From Candidatus Bathyarchaeota archaeon (GTDB lineage: Archaea > Thermoproteota > Bathyarchaeia > RBG-16-48-13 > GCA-020355125): a DNA stretch of 9,299 nt. The notes below the pieces were generated by a model. That model did no database searches, was not told the DNA's origin, and was given only the letters and a program-made list of their open reading frames with translations. Positions 5,389 through 9,299 of the stretch are shown here, piece after piece. The position numbers and the translations under genes are program-made. Within the stretch, counting starts at the first letter, position 1. Each line of letters opens with the position of its first letter. Location: assembly GCA_030670615.1 (NCBI GenBank), contig DAOVBJ010000023.1:1-9299 (forward strand), written 5' to 3'.

Positions 5389-5805
5389 TTGGCTCCTAAA
5401 GGAAAATCTCATTCAAGAAGGCCTGTGAGTAAGCGAGCCCCATCCTGGTGTAGATACAGCCCTGAAGAAGCAGAAGCCTTCGTCATCCAACTTGCAAGGG
5501 AAGGGCACCCTCCAAGCCAAATCGGGGTATTGCTTCGAGATCAATACGGCATTCCTCTGACTAAGTTTCTCACAGGAAAATCTGTAACAGAAATCATGGA
5601 AAGTGCGGGTGTTTCCTTGGAGCTTCCAGAGGACCTGCAAAATCTCTTACAGAAGGCCAATAGACTCCAGAGACATATGGCTAGGAATAAGAAAGACGCA
5701 GTGAATAAGCATTCTCTTGAATTGGTGACTTCAAAGATCCGTCGCCTCGCTAGATACTATCGGAAAAGCAACGTGCTTCCAGAGGATTGGAAGTACACGC
5801 CTTAA
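5389..5805 (+). CDS. rps15: 30S ribosomal protein S15 (uS15)
   Basis: Small-subunit ribosomal protein that binds 16S rRNA. The 138-residue product has the archaeal/eukaryotic-type extended N-terminus (KGKSHSRRPVSKRAPSW), then PPSQIGVLLRDQYGIP (about 41-56) and the C-terminal uS15 helices ending SKIRRLARYYRKSNVLPEDW, all strongly conserved in archaeal S15. Start choice: GGAGG at 5377-5381 is only one base from ATG 5383 but seven bases from the in-frame TTG 5389, which gives MAPKGKSHS. The TTG is therefore preferred; using ATG 5383 would add Met-Thr. The stop codon shares its last base with the start of the following nuclease gene (TAATG), so the two are co-translated. An rps15-RecJ/GAN pairing is familiar in archaea. 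Confidence 0.95.
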   Translation: MAPKGKSHSRRPVSKRAPSWCRYSPEEAEAFVIQLAREGHPPSQIGVLLRDQYGIPLTKFLTGKSVTEIMESAGVSLELPEDLQNLLQKANRLQRHMARNKKDAVNKHSLELVTSKIRRLARYYRKSNVLPEDWKYTP

Positions 5806-7289
5806 TGGCCTGTTGCTTCATAAGTCGAGTCGATGGCTTGATGGATTCTGAAAACGCATCAAATCCGAAGGCGTTTTATGCATCTGCTGCAAACGCTGCT
5901 GAAAAGATTAACGAATTTGTAGCTAAGGGCCAGTTCATTCGAGTGGTATCGCATCTTGATGCTGATGGCTTAACCGCTGCAAGCATTATGGCTAAAAGCC
6001 TTTATAGATTGGATGCTCTCTTCAGGATTCGAATCGAGAAACAGCTTGATGAAGACTTAGTTGAGGAATTAGTAGCTGAAGGCGTATCACCAATTATTTT
6101 CAATGACTTAGGAAGCGGAGACCTCGACCTATTAAAGAGGAGGCTTTCAAGCAACGATATTGTGGTCTTAGACCATCATCAACCCCTAGGCGATACCTTT
6201 CCCACACTCACACAGGTCAATCCTCACTACCATGGCTTCAATGGCGCACAAGAAATAAGTGGCTCCGGAGTTGCCTACACCGTTGCAAAAGAATTGAACG
6301 CGTCAAACGCTGACTTGGCTTCTTTAGCCGTTGTAGGAGCCCTCGGCGACTCCCAAGACAGGAATCCAAAGAGGGAACTGAGGAGTCTGAATCAAACCAT
6401 TGTAGCGGACGGAGTCGAAGCAGGATGTTTAAGTGTGGAAAATGACCTCACTTTTTATGGCAGGGAGACGCGACCAGTCCATAAAGCCTTGGCCTACACG
6501 ACAAATCCCTTCCTGCCCGGCCTAAGTGGTGAGGAGGATAAATGTTTAGGATTTCTGGTTAATCTCGGCATTAAATTACAAAATGGAGGTCGTTGGAGAG
6601 CCGTGAACGACCTCAACGCTGACGAGAAACAAAAAATCTTCTCAGAAATAGCCAAGCTGTTATCCTCTAAACGGCTTCCAGACACGGTGGCCCTAAGACT
6701 CATCGGAGCCGTATACACCCTGATTCAAGAGGACCGGGGAACCTACTTGCGGGACGCACGAGAATACGCTTCTTTACTAAACGCCTGTGGAAGAATGGAC
6801 AAAGCTGGCTTAGGCGTCAGCATCGGCTTCGGAGACCGCGAAAGAGCCTTGGAAGAAGTGCAGGACGTGTTTACCGCTTATAAAAAGACTTTGGCTGAAT
6901 ACATGAATTGGATAACGACGACGCCTAACGTAATAGACGAACATAAAAATATATATCTTGTAAATGGCAGGGGTACCATCAACGAAAACATGCTTGGCAC
7001 GATCACTACGATCCTGATCTCAAGCAACATCTTAGCGAAGGACAAACCCCTAATAGCCTTAACATCTGCGGAAAACGACATGTTAAAAATCTCTGGGAGA
7101 GCGACATCCACAAATATCGAAAAGAAGTTAAATCTAGGCACAATCTTTCAAGAGGCGTCCGCAGAATTTGGTGGAACTGGCGGTGGCCACGATGCTGCAG
7201 CCGGAGCTCAACTCCATCAAAAATTCGCTGATGAATTTGTCCAACGAATAGACCAATTGGTCGGTTCATCCTTAAACGAAAAGGAGTGA
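5805..7289 (+). CDS. recJ: GAN/RecJ-like single-strand DNA exonuclease (DHH-DHHA1)
   Basis: A DHH-superfamily phosphoesterase of 494 residues, of the archaeal RecJ-like type that includes GAN, the GINS-associated nuclease of the replisome (Cdc45 relatives). DHH-domain motifs are SHLDADGLTAA (49-59, Asp52/Asp54), FNDLGSGD (99-106, Asp101), VLDHHQP (121-127, the DHH triad) and GALGDSQD (178-185, Asp182), all metal ligands in this family. The C-terminal DHHA1 domain ends with GGTGGGHDAAAG (456-467), the nucleic-acid-binding GGGH signature. All catalytic residues are present, so an active nuclease is expected, unlike eukaryotic Cdc45. ATG 5805 overlaps the rps15 stop by one base; ATG 5841 (MDSENASNPKAF) is an alternative that loses 12 poorly conserved residues, and 5787 would overlap rps15 further. 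Whether it binds GINS cannot be read from sequence. Confidence 0.92.
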   Translation: MACCFISRVDGLMDSENASNPKAFYASAANAAEKINEFVAKGQFIRVVSHLDADGLTAASIMAKSLYRLDALFRIRIEKQLDEDLVEELVAEGVSPIIFNDLGSGDLDLLKRRLSSNDIVVLDHHQPLGDTFPTLTQVNPHYHGFNGAQEISGSGVAYTVAKELNASNADLASLAVVGALGDSQDRNPKRELRSLNQTIVADGVEAGCLSVENDLTFYGRETRPVHKALAYTTNPFLPGLSGEEDKCLGFLVNLGIKLQNGGRWRAVNDLNADEKQKIFSEIAKLLSSKRLPDTVALRLIGAVYTLIQEDRGTYLRDAREYASLLNACGRMDKAGLGVSIGFGDRERALEEVQDVFTAYKKTLAEYMNWITTTPNVIDEHKNIYLVNGRGTINENMLGTITTILISSNILAKDKPLIALTSAENDMLKISGRATSTNIEKKLNLGTIFQEASAEFGGTGGGHDAAAGAQLHQKFADEFVQRIDQLVGSSLNEKE

Positions 7290-7401
7290 AGCACCTACTA
7301 CATAACCCTCTGAAAGCCTTTTAACGCTCCCTTAGCACTTCCCATTACCCCTCTACCGTTTACATCATGGTTGGAAGGCTACATACTCTCACTAAGCCCT
7401 T

Positions 7402-7887
7402 TCACGTTTTTACTATTAAGACTGGACATGGCGCATGACGACTGACTTTGTTGCTAACACTTCCAAGAAAGAACCTCGTCACTGAGCCTAACCCCCGATC
7501 CCCGATAACGATGAGGTCCACCTCTTCCTTTTCTGCAAAGCTAATTATTTCCTCTGCAGGGATCCCATAGAGGAGGGTGGTGACGGCTTTGATGCCTGCC
7601 TCTCTGGTCTTAGCTTCTGTAGTTGCGAGGATTCGTCTGCCATTTTCTTCAAGATGGTTCTTAAGATCTATCATGAAGGACGGTCCAGTCATATCGGTGG
7701 CTCGTGTGTATATGTCACGCATCATGAAAGCAGTATCGTATGTCATAGCTGCTATGGCTTGTACTATATGGACTATGTGAACTACATGGACCACCGAGGA
7801 AAATTTACTGGCTAATGTAATGGCGTAATCCAAGGCTTTTAAAGAGTGTTCAGATCCATCAATTGGTACTAAAATCTTTGCAAGCAA
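7402..7887 (-). CDS. Universal stress protein, UspA family
   Basis: A 161-residue single UspA domain, likely cytosolic and ATP-binding. It opens MLAKILVPIDGSEHSLKALD, the standard first strand with the Asp that contacts adenine. It ends with VIGDRGLGSVTRFFLGSVSNKVSRHAPCPVLIVK, where G-x2-G-x9-G-S (residues 129-143) binds the phosphates. The second strand holds an odd tripeptide run, VVHVVHIVHIVQ (32-43), arising from about three 9-base DNA repeats. The start is TTG at 7887: an in-frame TGA lies just upstream, the ATG at 7897 is out of frame, and the TTG gives the right family N-terminus. The gene converges with the GAN gene and has its own promoter. The family call is certain; the stress to which it responds is unknown. 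Confidence 0.93.
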   Translation of the reverse strand: MLAKILVPIDGSEHSLKALDYAITLASKFSSVVHVVHIVHIVQAIAAMTYDTAFMMRDIYTRATDMTGPSFMIDLKNHLEENGRRILATTEAKTREAGIKAVTTLLYGIPAEEIISFAEKEEVDLIVIGDRGLGSVTRFFLGSVSNKVSRHAPCPVLIVKT

Positions 7888-7928
7888 TTTTCTTCATGAA
7901 GTATTGTAGTCAACTCAAGAATTTAAGG

Positions 7929-7936
7929 CTATATAG
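7929..7936 (-). promoter_or_regulatory. TATA box of the universal stress protein gene
   Basis: The palindromic CTATATAG reads the same on both strands. Transcription toward the stress-protein gene would begin about 25 bases downstream, near 7907, leaving a short leader of about 20 bases before the TTG start. Confidence 0.45.
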
Positions 7937-8247
7937 AGTGTATCCTGATTTGACCGTGTAGAACGCGTTCGGGTTTAACGAAGGCGTACTACGTGTGGTG
8001 GGTGAAGCCCTTTCCAACGTCTTGGCTGCTGTTTGATAAGGCCTTGACTAAATCATCCTGAAAATAATGCTTTTTGGTAACCTAGAAGTTTTCTACGGGT
8101 CGTTTCGCGTTCTAATTGTGGCGTGATGATCGACGGTGTATGCTTCGACTTCTTGAATATGCCCGCGCAGAAAGTGATTTCAATTTGTAAACACGGTCGC
8201 TCTCTCATACAAACACGTTTTCAGGCTCATTTATAACTGAGAAAGCG
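7937..8247. other. Intergenic region between usp and rpo7, no gene recognised
   Basis: About 310 bases. A perfect box C-like GTGATGA occurs at 8123-8129, but no box D (CTGA) follows within the usual distance. TAGAA/TTCTA near 8091-8103 can form a small hairpin. No reading frame resembles a protein. Confidence 0.4.
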
Positions 8248-8260
8248 TTATAAATATATA
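8248..8260 (+). promoter_or_regulatory. Strong TATA box of the rpo7-spt4-DUF359 operon
   Basis: TTATAAATATATA preceded by purine-rich GAGAAAGCG (BRE-like) is the strongest promoter in the window. Transcription would start around 8278-8284, about 20-25 bases before the rpo7 start codon. Confidence 0.65.
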
Positions 8261-8304
8261 CGACCGAAAACCCCTAGTAAAGATCCGTTGCGAAGGTTGT
8301 TATT

Positions 8305-8901
8305 TTGTTTAGTTTAATTGTTCTTGAGGATACTGTACGGATACCGCCTGAAAAATTTGATAAGGCCTTGGAAATCGTGACCCACGAAGAATTAAGTGGA
8401 AAATTCGAGGGCATAGTGAGTAATGAACTTGGCTTCGTGGTGGCTGTTACGAACATGGAAGTGTCGCCAGTTGGAAGAGTGATCCCGGGAGATGGGGCTA
8501 CGTATCACGCAGTGTCCTTCACGCTCCTCTCTTATCATCCTGAGGTGCAAGAAATTGTTGAAGGTGAAGTCGTCGAGGTAGAGGATTTTGGAGCTTTCAT
8601 AAGAGTTGGACCCATCGATGCTCTCCTCCATGTGTCCCAAGTGATCGACGACTTCGTTTCCTACGATGAGCGACGGGGAACCCTCATGGCAAAGACTACA
8701 GGGAGACTGTTGAAGCAGGGAGATAACATTCGCGGTAGAATCACCGTCGTCTCCTTGGGCAGGGGTGGCTCTTCTGGAAAAATTGGCATGACGATGAGGC
8801 AGCCCTTCCTCGGAAAAATCGAGTGGATTAAAGAAGATGCGGAAATGGCTAGGAAGCAGCTGGAGGAGCGACGGAGGGAAGCTCTGGCCAAAACCGCTTA
8901 G
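8305..8901 (+). CDS. rpo7: DNA-directed RNA polymerase subunit Rpo7 (RpoE/E')
   Basis: Archaeal RNA polymerase stalk subunit, homologue of eukaryotic Rpb7, working with Rpo4 in promoter opening and RNA binding. The 198-residue product has the N-terminal tip domain (MFSLIVLEDTVRIPPEKF, residues 1-80, with the PGDGATYHAVSFTLLSYHP core) and a C-terminal S1/OB domain from about residue 83, including GEVVEVEDFGAFIRVGPIDALLHVSQ. A charged helix EMARKQLEERRREALAKTA extends the C-terminus. The start is TTG 8305, eight bases after AAGG (8293-8296); there is no ATG near the conserved N-terminus. The gene leads a likely operon with spt4 (13-base gap) and DUF359, a gene order common in archaea. Confidence 0.95.
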   Translation: MFSLIVLEDTVRIPPEKFDKALEIVTHEELSGKFEGIVSNELGFVVAVTNMEVSPVGRVIPGDGATYHAVSFTLLSYHPEVQEIVEGEVVEVEDFGAFIRVGPIDALLHVSQVIDDFVSYDERRGTLMAKTTGRLLKQGDNIRGRITVVSLGRGGSSGKIGMTMRQPFLGKIEWIKEDAEMARKQLEERRREALAKTA

Positions 8902-8914
8902 AGGATGTAATGAC

Positions 8915-9100
8915 ATGAAGGAAAAAGCGTGTAAAAACTGTAGATTAATAATCGCGGATAATCTTTGTCCTGAATGTAAAATCATGAGTGCTTCAGACGA
9001 CTGGATCGGAGAAGTCATAATCTTCGATTCAAGCACATCAAAGATTGCTAAGATCATGACTATCGAAAAGCCTGGCAGGTACGCCCTTCGAGTTCGGTGA
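8915..9100 (+). CDS. spt4: Transcription elongation factor Spt4 (RpoE2/RpoE'')
   Basis: A 61-residue zinc protein that pairs with Spt5 to clamp RNA polymerase during elongation. It has a four-cysteine zinc site, CKNC (residues 6-9) and CPEC (19-22), followed by DDWIGEVIIFDSSTSKIAKIM and a conserved GRYALRV end, typical of archaeal Spt4. ATG 8915 follows GAGG (8901-8904) at a 10-base gap, which overlaps the rpo7 stop codon. The frame is open upstream to 8837 within rpo7, but only the part from 8915 resembles the family. Confidence 0.95.
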   Translation: MKEKACKNCRLIIADNLCPECKIMSASDDWIGEVIIFDSSTSKIAKIMTIEKPGRYALRVR

Positions 9101-9109
9101 CTGACTTTC

Positions 9110-9299
9110 TTGAAGGCATATCAGATCAATGAAAAAGTGAGGATCAGGCTAAAACATCCTCTAGGACACTTGATTTTAGGTTCGCCAGAACGAACAATGA
9201 GGATTTTAGAGGACGCTATAGCCAGAGAAAAGCCGCCCAAAGTATGCGTCGTCGGAGACTTTACAGCCCTCAAAACAATCGAATACAACATCCCTGTTG
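9110..9299 (+). CDS. GTP-dependent dephospho-CoA kinase, DUF359 (partial, runs off right edge)
   Basis: N-terminal 63 residues of the DUF359 family, identified as the archaeal GTP-dependent dephospho-CoA kinase that makes CoA in the last step of its synthesis. Visible are LRHPLG-like VRIRLKHPLGHLILGS (residues about 10-25) and PPKVCVVGDFTALKTIEYNIP, matching the family's KxxxVGDxxxxxxxxxxxxP opening. It directly follows spt4, as in many archaea, where rpo7-spt4-DUF359-rps24e is a known order. TTG 9110 follows GGTGA (9096-9100), a plausible ribosome site at a 9-base gap that includes the spt4 stop. It lies in the same frame as spt4, separated only by TGA; a CTG at 9101 is the other possible start. 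Confidence 0.88.
   Translation, partial: MKAYQINEKVRIRLKHPLGHLILGSPERTMRILEDAIAREKPPKVCVVGDFTALKTIEYNIPV

Noticed and set aside
8123..8240. Box C/D guide RNA suggested by a perfect box C (GTGATGA)
   Set aside because: No box D (CTGA) occurs at a suitable distance and no clear C'/D' pair is present; the next CTGA is about 110 bases away.
8392..9057. 221-codon open frame on the minus strand opposite rpo7 and spt4
   Set aside because: It is antisense to two firmly identified conserved genes, and its translation resembles no family.
1..9299. CRISPR array, toxin-antitoxin, defence island or insertion-sequence transposase
   Set aside because: No regularly spaced repeats, no paired small genes and no transposase motifs were seen; the only mobility gene is the tyrosine recombinase.

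Overview
The window is archaeal. It carries Kae1 and Bud32 of the KEOPS tRNA-modification complex, ribosomal protein S15, a GAN/RecJ-like DHH nuclease, RNA polymerase subunit Rpo7 (RpoE), Spt4 (RpoE2), the start of an archaeal GTP-dependent dephospho-CoA kinase (DUF359), and a tRNA-Ile with an intron at 37/38. Promoters are A/T-rich TATA boxes, and several genes seem to start with TTG. The gene content and the style of S15 and the recombinase fit a Thermoproteota-type lineage such as Bathyarchaeia. That lineage guess is an inference; no database search was possible.

Layout. Positions 1-413 (minus) are the N-terminal part of an old-yellow-enzyme-type flavin oxidoreductase running off the left edge. 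Positions 533-671 (plus) hold a frameshifted remnant of an NAD(P)-binding epimerase/dehydratase gene. Positions 691-788 (minus) are tRNA-Ile(GAU) with a 21-nt intron and an encoded CCA. Positions 789-1189 are a non-coding tract rich in GCTAGC palindromes. Positions 1190-2455 (minus) encode a 421-aa tyrosine recombinase with a C-terminal coiled coil; its promoter carries another GCTAGC cluster just downstream of the TATA box. This 0.4-2.5 kb segment is the accessory part of the window: gene remnant, tRNA, palindromes and recombinase.

From 2778 to 5014 (plus) comes a compact informational cluster: kae1, bud32, and an XTP/dITP diphosphatase whose conserved N-terminus is only reached from a non-standard start codon. 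A likely terminator follows at 5038-5072. A new promoter at 5310 drives rps15, which overlaps the GAN-like nuclease gene by one base. A UspA-type stress protein gene (7402-7887, minus) converges on it. A strong promoter at 8248 starts the rpo7-spt4-DUF359 operon, which runs off the right edge.

The housekeeping genes link translation (t6A modification at tRNA position 37, S15), nucleotide-pool cleaning, DNA replication/repair (GAN), transcription (Rpo7, Spt4) and CoA synthesis. The less ordinary signals are the GCTAGC palindromes confined to the recombinase flanks, a degenerate hammerhead-ribozyme-like arrangement within them on the minus strand, the frameshifted gene remnant beside the tRNA, and the missing ATG/GTG/TTG start of the diphosphatase gene. 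I see no clear-cut new multi-gene system.
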